From: DOZZ01 sp963792655
GTDB lineage: Bacteria; Acidobacteriota; Terriglobia; Bryobacterales; Bryobacteraceae
Assembly (NCBI GenBank): GCA_963792655.1
Contig: CAWBWU010000003.1
Coordinates: forward strand, 806,001 to 870,000
Direction: 5' to 3'
DNA: 64,000 nt
Shown here: positions 1 through 25,276 of the stretch, piece by piece
Position numbering within the stretch: the stretch's first letter is position 1
Layout: the number at the start of each line of letters is the position of its first letter
The notes under the pieces: model-generated
Database searches by the model: none
What the model was told of the DNA's origin: nothing
What the model saw: only the letters and a program-made list of their open reading frames with translations
Program-made: the position numbers and the translations under genes

Positions 1-336
1 CTGTTCCAGGTGAACTTCCGCAGCGTTCACCAACCGCGTCCAACGTTGCAGCTCAACAACGTGCATGCCGAGCCGGCCGAATACGTTGACAACGGCACGG
101 CCAAGTTCGACCTCGCTCTCGATCTCGAGACCTGCAGCGGTCGAAACTGTTACCTCGAATTTGCAACCGATCTGTTTCGCGAGGGCACCGTTGCGCAAAT
201 GCAGTTGGATTTTTTAGAAATCTTGAGGGAATTAGTCGCGCATCCGGACACTCCGTTCCATGAGTTGCCGGGAATTACGCAAATCGCACAGAGGGTGTGC
301 GCGAAAGCGGCCGGAACTGCGCTTCAGTCTGATTGA
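1..336 (+). CDS. NRPS, C-terminal end of a condensation domain (partial, 5' end outside window)
   Basis: The reading frame is open from base 1 (LFQVNFRSVH...) to a TGA at 334-336, so the gene starts upstream. The visible 111 residues match the last part of an NRPS condensation domain: the KFDLALDLE block and the closing helix that ends near FLEILRELVAHPD are the usual C-domain tail. There is no adenylation or carrier domain after it, so this upstream synthetase ends with a C domain. The next synthetase (from 2154) begins with a C-like domain that lacks catalytic residues, so this terminal C domain may act in trans for that module. Confident for the domain; the trans role is inference. Confidence 0.85.
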   Translation: MFQVNFRSVHQPRPTLQLNNVHAEPAEYVDNGTAKFDLALDLETCSGRNCYLEFATDLFREGTVAQMQLDFLEILRELVAHPDTPFHELPGITQIAQRVCAKAAGTALQSD

Positions 337-432
337 CAGCCGTCGCTATATTGAATACGATTGAGAGCTAACCTTAGTTTGAAGTGCCCGTGAATTGCGG
401 GTTTGCGCCGCATTCTGTCTCCCGGAGTCCCC

Positions 433-2100
433 ATGAGCGAAGACCTTCTTTATCTCAGGCAAGACATCAAGGTCGAACCGCTATTTGACCGGTGGTACGC
501 GTGGTCGCATTTGATCCCTCCGGCGACGGCGGCCCGTAACATCACCGAGCGCCACCTGAACATCATGGATTCGTACATCGACGCGCCGGAATTTCATGCG
601 AGCGCGGTAGCGAATCCGAAAATGTTGGGCGGCCCTTTTATCGACTACCAAGGAGAAAGAGTCGATGAAATTGCCGCGCTGCGCGAACAAACAATCGAGC
701 GTCGCGCTCCGCTGCTCGAACTTTCGGCTGCACTCGGTCAGTTGAACGACTTGCTGCAGCGCGAAGCCAAGGGCTTTTCCATGCGCGATCTCTACAAACG
801 CGTGCCGGAAATTCTGCGCGGCTATGTCGAACTGGTTTACGACCTGAACAATAATCCGTCGTTCCGGCTCATCGAACCGCTGCTATACAAGAGTTCTTAT
901 TACGATGTGAGTGCCCAGAGCCTCGCGCTCTCGGTCATTACCGGCGACGACCGGCCTTTTGTTCTTAGCACTCCGCGCCTCGATTCGGAAGACACGCTGA
1001 TTGTGGATTGGGGATTCGCTGAAGGCCGCGTCGATGCACTGTTCCGGTTGAAAAACGAGCCGCGCGCCTGGACCGAAATTCGTTCACTGCTCGGGATCAC
1101 GGATGAGCAAAGCGCGCACTTCCGTTCGTTCTTCACGCCCGACGCTCCACCGCGTTATCAAAGCTATACCGGAGACGGCGTGCGCTGGCGTTACTTCGGC
1201 CACGCGTGCGTGCTGCTCGAAACGGCAAATATCTCGATTCTGTTCGATCCGGTGTTGAGCTACACCTACGACTCGCAGCTCTCGCGTTACACGTATCTCG
1301 ATCTGCCGGACAAGATCGACTACGTGATCATCACGCACAATCATCAGGATCATATTCTGTTCGAAACGCTGCTCCAGATCCGCCATAAAACGGGTGAAAT
1401 CCTGGTGCCGCGCAGCGGTTCGGGAATGTTGCAGGATCCATCGCTGCGCATGACGCTGCAGTACGCGGGCTTCCCGAACGTACGCGAGTTGAATGAACTC
1501 GAAGCTGTGCGCTTCGATGGCGGCCAGATCACGGGCCTGCCGTTCTTCGGAGAACACTCCGACCTGGCGATCAACACCAAGCTGGCCTATCTGGTGGAGC
1601 TTGCCGGCGAGAAGCTGCTCTTTGCGGCAGACTCTTCGAACATCGAACCGCGCCTGTATGAGCACCTGCACCACGTAGTTAAAGATGTGGACGTGCTGTT
1701 CCTCGGCATGGAGTGCGACGGCGCTCCACTGAGCTGGCTTTACGGACCGCTGATGCTGAAGCCGATCGATCGCGCGATGGACCAGTCACGGCGTCTGAGC
1801 GGTTCCGATTACCAGCAAGGCATTCAGATCGTCAACGCGCTCAACGTGAAAGAAGTCTACGTGTATGCGATGGGCCAGGAGCCATGGCTGAACTACATCA
1901 TGAGCATCAAGTACACGGAGCAATCGCGTCCTATCGTTGAATCGGACAAGCTGATTGCCGAGTGCCGGTCGCGCGGCATGATCGCCGAACGGCTCTTCGG
2001 CGAGAAAGAGATTCTGATCTCGAAGATGGCGCCGTCCCTCGATCCCTCGCGTACCGGCTCCGGCCATCACCCCGAACCGGCACCCGCAGTTGTGCAGTAG
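433..2100 (+). CDS. CmlA-like diiron beta-hydroxylase (metallo-beta-lactamase fold), NRPS-associated
   Basis: A 555-residue protein, close in length to CmlA, the diiron monooxygenase that beta-hydroxylates an amino acid held on an NRPS carrier domain in chloramphenicol biosynthesis. The N-terminal ~230 residues are non-catalytic, matching the CmlA N-terminal region. A metallo-beta-lactamase fold follows, with HNHQDH at H302, H304, D306 and H307, a GEHSDL glutamate at E374 and an ADSSN aspartate at D400. These sit at a constant offset of three from the CmlA ligands I recall (H305, H307, D309, H310, E377, D403), which separates it from ordinary lactamase-fold hydrolases. The ATG at 433 is preferred over 403 because GGAG at 424-427 lies five bases before it. 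It lies between two NRPS genes on the same strand, so a carrier-bound amino acid is the expected substrate. Which residue it hydroxylates is unknown. Confidence 0.85.
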   Translation: MSEDLLYLRQDIKVEPLFDRWYAWSHLIPPATAARNITERHLNIMDSYIDAPEFHASAVANPKMLGGPFIDYQGERVDEIAALREQTIERRAPLLELSAALGQLNDLLQREAKGFSMRDLYKRVPEILRGYVELVYDLNNNPSFRLIEPLLYKSSYYDVSAQSLALSVITGDDRPFVLSTPRLDSEDTLIVDWGFAEGRVDALFRLKNEPRAWTEIRSLLGITDEQSAHFRSFFTPDAPPRYQSYTGDGVRWRYFGHACVLLETANISILFDPVLSYTYDSQLSRYTYLDLPDKIDYVIITHNHQDHILFETLLQIRHKTGEILVPRSGSGMLQDPSLRMTLQYAGFPNVRELNELEAVRFDGGQITGLPFFGEHSDLAINTKLAYLVELAGEKLLFAADSSNIEPRLYEHLHHVVKDVDVLFLGMECDGAPLSWLYGPLMLKPIDRAMDQSRRLSGSDYQQGIQIVNALNVKEVYVYAMGQEPWLNYIMSIKYTEQSRPIVESDKLIAECRSRGMIAERLFGEKEILISKMAPSLDPSRTGSGHHPEPAPAVVQ

Positions 2101-2153
2101 GCCTGTCCAGCAGCTAGAGTATAGGATTCCCAGATCGCGATTCGTCAGGATAA

Positions 2154-5100
2154 TTGGCATTGACCCAAGGGCAAGTAAACGCCACAACCACGGGATTCCG
2201 GCTTTCTGCGCAGCAGGAGCGCGTCTGGTCGCACCAGAACGGCGCGGCGCTGCCGCTGTGGGCGATTTGTGAAGCAACGCTCGCCCAGGTAGATGAGCAG
2301 CAGCTCAAAGCGGCCGTGCAGGCTGCCGTCGAGCGCCACGAAATTCTGCGCACCGTGTTCGCGCAGCAGCCCGGCTTGAAGCTTCCGTTCCAGGTGATCC
2401 AGGACGCAGCATCGTTCGACTGGCGCACTTTGGATAATGCCGCCGAGTTGCAAGCCGCAGCCGCCGCGCAACGCGCAGCCTTGAGCTTGGAAAACGGTCC
2501 GGTGCTGGGCGTTGTTCTGGCACGCGTCGATGCGGACTCGCACCGGCTTCTTCTACAACTCCCCGCTCTGCATGCGGACGTTCGCACCCTGCAGAACCTG
2601 CTTGCGGAGATCGTGTCACCGGATGCAGCGGGCGAAGAGCCGTTGCAGTACGCCGACATCGTCGAGTGGCAGGAAGAGTTGCTCTCGAGCGATGACACCA
2701 AAGCAGGCCGCGAATTCTGGCGGGACTATTTCCGCAAGCACGACTTCTCGCGCGCCGTACGTCTGCTGGAGCCCCTTCAAACAGCCACCGGCAGTGGTTT
2801 CACACAGGGCGTTGTTGCGGTCAGTACCGATGCCGCGAAGTTGGTGCCGCGTGTTCGCGATTGGGCGTGAAGCCGCAGGAGTTTCTGCTCGCGTGCTGGC
2901 ATGCGTTTTTGTTCCGGCTCACTGGCGAGAGCACCATTACGGTCAGCACGGAACTCGATGGCCGCAAGTTTCAGGAACTCGAGAGCGCCATCGGGCTGTT
3001 CTCGAAGTACATCCCGCTACAGTCCCAGATCGAGCCCGGTCTGCCGTTCGAGAAGTTGGTTCAGCAGGTCGCAGGATCTCTGGCCATCGCCCGCAACTGG
3101 CAGGAAGGGTTCGCCTGGAGTCATCAGGAAAGCACCATCGATGCGGACGTTGGATTCGACTTTGCCGACCTGAGTGCTTCCTCCTTAGCGATTGACTCGT
3201 TGGATGCATGCGGTGAGCAATTTCCGCTGCGTCTCGCGGCCAGGTCCCGTGCGCAAAAGATCACGCTCGAGCTTCACTTCGATGCCTCACGCTTTGATGC
3301 AGGCGTGGCCGCGCGCTGGTGTCGTAATCTCGCACGCCTTGTAGAAGGCGCCGCATACGATACGGCTTGCGCGATCGATCGTTTGCCGCTCTTTACAGCC
3401 GCTGAACGCGTTCAGGCTTTGTCAGCGGGGAACCAGACGAAAGCGGAGTATCCTCGCGCGCGCCTGGTGCACGAGTTGTTCGAGGCCCAGGTGCTTCGCG
3501 CTCCAGACGCGACGGCGCTCCGCTGCGGTGAAGAAGCTATCAGCTACCAGGATCTGAACACACGCGCCAATCAACTTGCCCACCGCTTGCGCGGTGCGGG
3601 AGCGGGGCCGGGCAAAACCGTCGCGCTGTGTCTCGAGCGCGGCGCGTCGATGATCGTAGCCTTGCTCGGCATTCTGAAATCAGGCGCGGCTTATGTCCCC
3701 ATCGCGGGCGATCAGCCGCAATCGCGGTTCACGCAGCAGTTGGGGCCAGCGATTGCGATCGTAACGGAGCCGAAATTCCGCGGATTGCTTGCCGAGTTCT
3801 CGGGCGCAATCATTCTGGCCGATGAAGACCTGACCAGCCTTCCGGGAAGCAACCCTGATCGGCTTGGTTCGTCAGAGGACATTGCCTACGTCATCTACAC
3901 TTCGGGTTCCACCGGAGTGCCCAAAGGCGTTGCCGTTCGGCACCGGAACGTCGTGAACTATGCAACCTTCCTTGCTGGGCTTTTGCAACTGGAGCAGCAA
4001 CCGGCAATGCATTTCGCCACCGTGTCGGCATTGACTGCGGACCTCGGTAACACCAGCATCTTCGGAGCACTGTTATCCGGCGGCTGCCTTCACGTGCTGC
4101 CGTTCGATATCGCCACCGACGCAGGCGCTTTCACACGCTACGCACAGCAGTATCCCGTCGACGTGTTGAAGATCGTACCCTCGCACCTAGCGGCACTGCT
4201 GAATGCCGGTGCGACTGCAGAGATGCTGCCGCGCCGCTATCTGATCACCGGTGGCGAAGCGCTGACGCCGGCACTCGTCGCCAGAATTCGTTCGCTCGAT
4301 CCGCCGTGCCGCCTCATTAATCACTACGGCCCGACGGAGACCACCATCGGCTCGTTGACGTACTCGCTCGAGAACGAGCCGGAACGCGCGACGGCAACGA
4401 TCCCCATCGGCCGTCCCATCGCGAACACCCGGACTTATCTGCTCGATGCGCATCGCGAGCCGGTGCCGTCCGGCGCTCGCGGCGAACTATACATCGCTGG
4501 CGATGGTGTTGCCGCCGGTTATCTGAACGATCCCGCACGCACCGGCGAGCGCTTCGTGACCGACCTGCTCGACAGCGCTGAAACGATGTACCGCACCGGT
4601 GATTTCGCTCGCTCGTTCGCGGATAACGCCATCGAGTTCCTGGGACGCGCCGATGATCAGGTCAAGATCAGAGGCTATCGCGTCGAACTCGCCGAGGTAG
4701 AAGCCGTCCTTAACCGTCACGCGAGCGTGCAGCGCGCAGTCGTCATCGCACGCCCGGATGAGCGCGGTGACCTGCGTTTGATCGCCTACGCCGTTGCGCA
4801 TCCGGACCACGCGATCGAGACCAAAGCGCTAATCGATCACCTGAAACAACACCTGCCGGAATATATGGTGCCGAGTGCCGCCGTGGTGCTCCCCAAGCTG
4901 CCACTGACGAGTAACGGCAAAATCGACCGGCAGAACCTGCCGGAACCCGAACAGGTGCGGACCAGTAAGGTCGCCGCGCGCACCCCAACCGAAGCGGTGA
5001 TCGCCGGCATCTGGTGTGAGGTGCTGGGGCGCGATCAGGCCGGCGTCACGGACAACTTTTTCGAAGCAGGCGGTCATTCCCTGGTCGCTACACAGGTCAT

Positions 5101-6654
5101 CTCGCGCATGCGCCGTAGCCTGGAAGTGGACCCGCCGCTGCGTCTGATTTTCGAATCTCCGACGATCGAGAAGCTGGCGCGGTGGGTGGACGAAACGCGA
5201 CTGCAGGGCAAGGGTACGTTGCCGCCGGCGATCACTCGTGCGCCGCGCGATCAATCGCTGCCGCTTTCGCTCGAACAGCAGCGACTGTGGTTGATCAACC
5301 AGATCGATCCGAACAGCGGCGTCTACAACATCATCCGCGCGTTGCGCATGCGCGGGCGGCTCGACGCGAACGCGCTGGAACGGGCAATCAACGAGATCGT
5401 GAAGCGTCACGAGTCGCAGCGCACCACCTTTCGCTGGGCCGGCGCGCAAGCAGCGCAGGTAATTGCGGAATCTCTGACGCTCACGCTTGCCTCTCGTTAG
5501 CGTTGCTCGATGCCGCGCAAGCCGAGGACATCATGCGCGAGGAGTGGCGCACGCCGTTCGATCTGGAACATGGCCCGCTCGTGCGCGTCAAGCTGCTGAA
5601 GCTTGCGGAGGAGGACCACATCCTCCTGCTGAGCGCACACCACATCATCAGCGACGCATGGTCGTCCGGCATCTTCTTCCAGGAGCTTGGCGCCGTGTAC
5701 GAGGCCTTTCTTGCCGGTCAGCCTTCACCGCTGCGCAACCCCGAACTGCAGTATGCGGACTACGCGGTATGGCAACGTCAGGTGCTCGATTCAGGTGCGC
5801 TGAGCACGCATTTGGATTACTGGCGTGAACAACTGGAAGGCGCGCCGCCCGTGCTCAACCTGCCAACCGATCGTCCGCGATCGGCAGCAGCTACGTTTCG
5901 CGGCGCGGCTGAAGTCATTGCCCTTCCCGCGGATCTGACCGCCAGTTTGAAAAAGCTTAGCCGCCAGGAAGACGTCACGCTCTTCATGACGTTGATCGCC
6001 GGGTACCAGATGCTGCTCTCGCGCTATTCGGGCCAGGAGCAGATTGTGGTGGGCACTGACGTCGCCAATCGCACCACTGCCGAAGCCGAAGCGCTAATGG
6101 GCTTTTTCATTAATTTGCTGGTGCTGCGGACAGACCTTTCCGGTAATCCGTCGTTTCGTGAAATCCTGCGGCGGGTGCGCCGAACATCGCTCGATGCTTA
6201 TGCTCACCAGCATGTGCCGTTCGACAAGCTGGTCGAAGAACTACAGCCCGAGCGCCGCGCGACACACACTCCGATTGTGCAAGTGCAGTTCGTCATGCAG
6301 AATACTCCTGGTCTGCAGCGGCAGTTTGCCGGGCTCGAACTCAGCGGGTTCAGCGTGCCCATCGCGCACTCGAAGTTTGATCTTTCGTTGATGATGGTCG
6401 AACGCGGCGACCGGCTCGTGGGCCATTGGGTGTACCGCACGGACCTGTTCGACCAGCCGACCATTCAGCGCATGGGGCGGCACTTTGAACATCTGTTGCG
6501 GAGTGCCGTTGAACAACCCGACGCCCGCTTCAGCGCCCTCGATATGGTGAGCGCCGAAGAGAAACAGCAGCGCGCAGCCGAACAGCAGCGGCGCAAACAG
6601 GCCCACCGCGAACTGTTGATGACGCAAGATTCCCCCACTGGAAAGTTGTCTTAG
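2154..6654 (+). CDS. NRPS: degenerate C (interface-like) - A(Asp-type) - T - C; two frameshifts
   Basis: Domains in order: C-like domain (about 2196-3400), A (3460-4960; A3 motif YTSGSTGVPKG), T (GGHSL serine codon 5078-5080), C (5240-6600; HHIISDA at 5638-5658). In the first domain the C motif HHxxxDG reads P-A-L-H-A-D-V (2562-2582): both histidines are lost and only the Asp is kept, so it should not catalyse condensation and resembles interface domains that recruit beta-hydroxylases. The A-domain pocket reads D-L-T-K-I-G-H-I-G-K by hand alignment to GrsA, close to the known Asp code DLTKVGHIGK. Two breaks disrupt the frame: near 2862 (GGGG read as GGG, restoring DWGVKPQEF) and near 5493 (CCC read as CC, restoring LTLALSLALLD). 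I treat it as one gene. Start TTG 2154 or 2160 follows AGGA at 2147-2150. The next NRPS starts 8 bases after its stop. Confidence 0.88.
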
Positions 6655-6662
6655 GGCCAGCT

Positions 6663-9600
6663 ATGGAGAATCTTACGGGACCTGCCGATAACCAGGCAGA
6701 GCAGAACGGGATGCGCAACCCCGCGGTGTGGATTGATATCGATGGACCGGTCGATCACGACCGGCTGCGGCAAGCGTTTGAACACACCGTAGCGGCGCAC
6801 ACCATCTTGCGCGGCTCTGCATGGGAACAACACGACACGGCTCCCACGGAACAGCAGTACAGGCAGCTCGCCGCATCGGGCGCAGACGTGTGCCGCGGTG
6901 TGTTGTGCGTGGCAGATTCGCAGCACTCAGCGCTGCTCGTCAGTATGCCGCCGCATTCTGCGGACCCGCACTCCCTGATCGCGTTCGCGCGAGAGGTGGC
7001 CCGCCGCTACGCGAACCAGGAACCTGCGCCTACGCTGCCGTTCAGCAAAATCGCCCAATGGCAAAAAGGTCTGCTGACCGCCACGGACGAGCACGCAACC
7101 GAAGGCCAACGCTTCTGGCAGACTTCGAGAGACAACAGCGAACTGGTATTACCAGAAGAAAACGCCTCTGGTGCGGCGGCGTGCACACAGGTTGTTTCCT
7201 ATCGATTGAGCTCCGCCACCTATGCAGGTGTAGAAAGCCTTGCACAAAGTGCGGGTACGACTAGCGAAGCCGTACTGCTTGCAGCATGGCAAACTCTGAT
7301 CCATCGACTAACGGCGGAGTGCCGATTCGAAATCGAGGTTCTCTCGCCCGGCCGCGACATCGAGGAGTTGCAGGGGGCGATCGGCCCCGTCGCCAAGTAT
7401 TTGCCCGTTGCCGCGCGGCTGGACGGCCATCCCACTTTCCTTGACGCTGTCCACTCGGCTTCCGCCGCGCTCGCCAGCGCCGCTGAGTGGCACGAATACT
7501 TTGACCCCACAGGAAGTCAGTCGAGCTCGGGCGCTATCGCGTTCGAGTATGTCGATGTACGCGAACCGCTCAAAGCCGCGGACATAAATTTTTCTGTGGC
7601 TCGCGCCGATACTGACCTCGGTTCATCGCGGATTAAGTTGTCCGTTCTGAATACGGCGGCAGAGACCGGACTGCGGTGGTTTTATTCAGAGCGTTTCTCC
7701 GCAAACACGGTTCAACGTTGGAACAGCCACTTCCAAACGCTTCTGAGCTCGGCGGTGAACAATCCTTCGCAGGCAGTGAGCGATCTCGATTTACTCACGG
7801 CCGCAGAACGTCACCAGCTACTCGTCGAATGGAACCGCACCGAAGCTCCGTTTCCGGCTGACCATTGCTTCCAGCAAACATTCGAAGCGCAAACAGAACG
7901 CACGCCTGAATCGATTGCCGTTCGCTGCAATACCGAGACCCTCACTTACCGCGAACTGAATGACCAGGCGAACCGGCTCGCGCACCACTTGGTAAACCAA
8001 GGCGTGAAGCCGGCGAGCACAGCGGCCGTTTGTGTGGAGCGCGGGACAGGCATGATCGTCGCGTTGCTCGGAATTCTGAAAGCTGGCGCGGCCTATGTAC
8101 CGCTCGACCCCGAGAACCCGAAGCCTCGTCTAGAACAGCAGATGCAGGGGCATCAGTGCAGTCGTGACAACATCCGATCTGCTCGAGAGACTGCCCTCGT
8201 TTGATGGCCCCGTAGTTTGCCTCGATCGCGATCGGGAAGCGCTGCAATCAGAGCCTTCTACAAATCCTGTTGTTCCGGTTTCATCTGCGGATTTGGTGTA
8301 CGTATTGTTCACTTCAGGTTCCACCGGAACACCGAAGGGCGTTTGCATCACGCATCGCAATCTTGCAAACTACACGAACTTCATCCAGAACCGGCTGGGG
8401 CTCAGTTCGTTTGCCGAAGGTCTTCACTTCGCGACGGTGTCGACGCTCAGTGCCGATCTCGGCAACACCTCAATCTTTCCCGCGCTGGCGTCCGGTGGTT
8501 GCGTGCATGTCGTCACTTACGACGTCGCGACCGACGCGCAACGTTTCGGAGAGTACTGCACGCGTTATCCGATCGACGTTCTCAAAATTGTTCCGTCGCA
8601 TCTCGAAGCCTTACTGTCCACAGGCGATGGACGCGCGATACTTCCTCGGAAATTTCTCATTCTCGGCGGGGAAGCACTCATGCCTTCTCTGGTGGAGCAG
8701 ATCGAAAGTCTCGGCGCGGAATGCGTGATTTCCAATCACTACGGTCCTACTGAAACCACAGTTGAGTCGGTCGTTCTGCGGGTCGGCGACTTCGATCTGA
8801 AAGAACGTTGGGCCCCGAGTATTCCGATCGGTAAGCCGGTCGACAACACCAAAATCTACATTCTTGATTCGCAGCAGCATCCCGTCCCGATTGGTGTGAC
8901 CGGAGAACTCTATATCGGGGGAGAAGGCGTAGCCCGCGGTTACCTTGATCAACCAGAGTTGACCGCGCAGCGATTTGTTGCAGACCCGTTTCAGACAAAG
9001 GGCCGTATGTACCGCACCGGAGACCTGGCGCGATATTTACCCGACGGCACTGTGGAGTTTCTGGGAAGAAATGACGATCAGGTCAAAGTGCGGGGCTTCC
9101 GGGTCGAACTAGGTGAAATTGAAAGTGCCATGAAAGCACACGCCGGCGTACAGCAGGCGGTAGTGGTGCTTAGGGCTGAAGCACCGGGAGAAGCTCGCCT
9201 GGCCGCTTATTTTGTTCCACGGCGCGAGGGGGGCGCCGACGCCGCAGCCCTGCGCAGTCTTCTCGAAGCGCGGCTTCCGGATTATATGGTCCCGTCGTTT
9301 CTCGTCCCGCTTGCCAAAATTCCGCTGAACGCCAATGGCAAGCTGGACCGGCGCGGGCTCCCGGCGCCCGAGGCTCAGGCCGCGAAACAGGGTGACGCGC
9401 CGGCCACGCCGACCCAGATCGCCATAGCCCGCATCTGGTCAGAGCTCTTCAAGCGCGACGAAATCCGACTGGACGAGGACTTCTTCGAACTTGGGGGCCA
9501 CTCGCTTACGGCTATTCAGTTGATTTCGCGCATCCGGCAGCGGCTCGGACAGACGCTTGACGTACAAATCGTCTTCGACACGCCGACTGTTCGAGGACTC

Positions 9601-9696
9601 GCTGCCAAAGTAGATTCGTTGCCTCCAAGCGACCTTCCACCGGAGCCCACCATCACCCGTCAGGCTCGCGCAAAGCCAGCTCGCGCGAATGTCTGA
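6663..9696 (+). CDS. NRPS: degenerate C (interface-like) - A(Asp-like) - T; one frameshift
   Basis: A stand-alone module. The N-terminal C-like domain (6690-7800) has P-P-H-S-A-D-P at 6948-6968 where HHxxxDG is expected, so the catalytic His is absent, as in the paralogous first domain of the gene before it. The A domain (7850-9370; FTSGSTGTPKG) gives a hand-read code D-L-T-K-I-G-H-V-E-K. The Lys at the 278 position suggests an acidic side chain such as Asp; the Glu near the end is unusual. The T domain has LGGHSL with its serine codon at 9502-9504, then a short Pro/Ala-rich tail. The frame breaks near 8142, where GGG is read as GGGG; removing one G restores QGISAVVTTSDLL. The ATG at 6663 follows the upstream stop by 8 bases, so the two are probably co-translated. 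Both A domains share the ADLGNTSIF block, indicating a common origin. Confidence 0.87.
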
Positions 9697-9892
9697 TACA
9701 GTACATTTATCGCCCCAGCACGCGTCTTGGCATTAAGGTACAATTCTGTCCAAACATTTGTATTCGAGTTCAGCGAACCTCAGGGGTGGGGACGGTGATC
9801 TACTGCGTGGATGCGGGCATGTGCTCTCAGAGAGGTGAGTCAGCCGTTAAGAATAGTGTTGATCAAAGCCGGCCCGACGTGTCTTCGCGGCT

Positions 9893-9921
9893 CTCTGTCC
9901 ATACTTGTATGCCGGACAGAG
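9893..9921 (+). promoter_or_regulatory. Inverted repeat in the leader of the large NRPS
   Basis: CTCTGTCC (9893-9900) and GGACAGAG (9914-9921) are perfect 8-base arms; between them ATAC-TT-GTAT can extend the pairing. It lies about 74 bases before the ATG at 9995, inside the 298-base gap 9697-9994, which otherwise holds no gene I can support. It could be an operator or an mRNA hairpin; nothing here distinguishes them. Confidence 0.35.
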
Positions 9922-9994
9922 TACGTTCGTTAAGAACCAGAGCACTGCCGCGCCGCGTTTCGCCAACGATTCTTGCGCTTCGACTGCACGCGCG

Positions 9995-23501
<13,507 letters not shown>

Positions 23502-23505
<4 letters not shown>

Positions 23506-25181
23506 TTTTTCAGGTAAGGCGTTTCGGGGGCCATCGAGTACGGGCCTTCTTTGCAGGAACGAGGGTCGCCCGGGCCTTGCAGAGCAAACGCGTCGGCGGA
23601 AGTGCTGGCTAGACGCGCGGTGTCGCTGAAGTCATAAAGCAATGCCTCTGCTGAGGGCGCGTAGCCGCCCACGCTTTGAGAAGGCACGACGATAGCATCG
23701 CGTCGGACTCCGATCGCGTCCAGGTAACTCACAATATCGTTGCGTTCGCCATAGCGCGCGTGCGCGGCCGTGATGACTACCCACGCGCGGTTCTTACCGC
23801 GCAGCGAATCAAGTTCGCGCAGATACTGCCGCGTATCGCCTTTGTGGCAGCCGCTGCGCGAATAGTCGCCGTCGTTCAACCCGTATGCAGGGCCGTAGTA
23901 GTGGAGGACCGGCACCGCCCCGTAATAGACGAACACGCTGTCGCCCGGCTGCCGCTTGCCTCGAATTTTCGCGAGTACCGGCTTGATGTCCTCAATCGGA
24001 TACGGCGGGCGCAGTTTCGCCACCGGATACAACGCCGGTATCAGCAACACTGCCAAAATTGCGAGTCCAACCGGCATACCCAAGGCCGCTGCTCGATTCG
24101 CGAGCCAACCCATCGCGGCGGCAACCAACAGAAACAGCACCGGAAAGAGAAAGTGAAGCAAGCGATCGGAAAACGGATACTGTCTCGCAATTGCCGCGAG
24201 CAGAGTGACCACCACCGGCGCAACGAATAGCCACGCGCGATCTGCCCGTTCGCGCCAGATCAGATATGCGCCGCCCACTGCGAACGCGAGAATGAGCCAG
24301 GGGAACAGATAACCCAGGCTTGCTTCCGACCCGCGCCCAACGACCCCGGTGAGTGCTGTCCACGGCCAGGCCGTTCGGACCCACTCGCCGACCGATGCAG
24401 GCGGGAAGCCATGCACCCAGTAAGTGCTCATGTAGTGGCGCGTTGAAGGAGTCAAGCTCGCAAGCGAAGCGGCAGCAGATGCCACAGCCGAAATGCCCCA
24501 CCAGGTGGAGAGCCTGACCACCCCTGCACGCGTACCGCGCGGCTGGGTGAACAGAAAACAGATCGCCATGCCTGCAAGCAACAGAATGCTCGGCTGCGAG
24601 AACCACACCACGATCGCCCCGATCAGCCCCGCGCGACGGACTCGCGGCGCGTCGAAGCCATTGCGCTGCAGGTCGACTGCGAGCAGCAGCATGAGCACGC
24701 TGATCGCGACATCGGACGAGTACTGTTTCGCGCGTGACGAATAGTCGATCAGCGGTCCCGCCGCGGCGAACATCGCAACGGCCGCGACCGCGCCGTACCC
24801 CGGCAGCACAATCCTTGCAAGACGGACAAACAGCAGCAAGCCGGCGATGCCCATCAGAAACGGAACGGCGCGGAACACGTAGTCGCTATGCCCGAAGAGC
24901 GACGCGAATTTCTCGATCGCAAGAAAACCTTTCGGCGCGACCAGATTCCATCCGAGCGGCTGCGTAAGTAATTGGCCCAGCGAACGCCCGATCACGTTTT
25001 CAACCAGGATCAGTTCGTCGAGCCACATCGCAGGCGCCGCAATGAACTGCCTCAGGCGCAACGCAACCCCGGCCACCACCGCCGCCCAGATCAGCCAGTT
25101 CGACCACTGCGGGATGCCACGCGAACTGCCGTCGCTGCTGGTGGGACGGCTTTCGGGCAGCGTCGCGTTCATCGAATCCAT
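23502..25181 (-). CDS. Integral-membrane glycosyltransferase, GT39/PMT-like (GT-C fold)
   Basis: A 559-residue polytopic protein with about ten hydrophobic segments. The first extracytoplasmic loop carries an acidic WLDEL motif, and the family-like pattern APKGFLAIEK then FRAVPFLMGIAG follows, typical of lipid-linked-sugar glycosyltransferases of the PMT/ArnT type. The C-terminal ~150 residues form a soluble domain. Such enzymes move a sugar from a polyprenyl-phosphate donor to an acceptor on the outer face of the membrane. Its stop overlaps that of the large NRPS by three to four bases (convergent), and its start faces the ACP operon. Whether it acts on the peptide product or on a cell-envelope target cannot be told. 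Start ATG 25181; ATG 25172 is also possible. Confidence 0.75.
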
Positions 25182-25276
25182 CGAGTCAGAATACTACTGA
25201 ATTCTGTGCAGGTCCGCCGGTTTCTGGCAAAGCGAAGCGGATTGCGACACGGTAGACTCATTTGAGGAGACATGCT

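Noticed and set aside
1084..1674. Minus-strand open frame inside the CmlA-like gene
   Set aside because: Shadow of a well-supported coding frame with conserved metal ligands; no family signal.
2860..2870. Programmed ribosomal frameshifting in the NRPS genes
   Set aside because: The sites lack slippery heptamers and structures, and the same kind of break occurs in many unrelated genes; sequencing error explains all of them.
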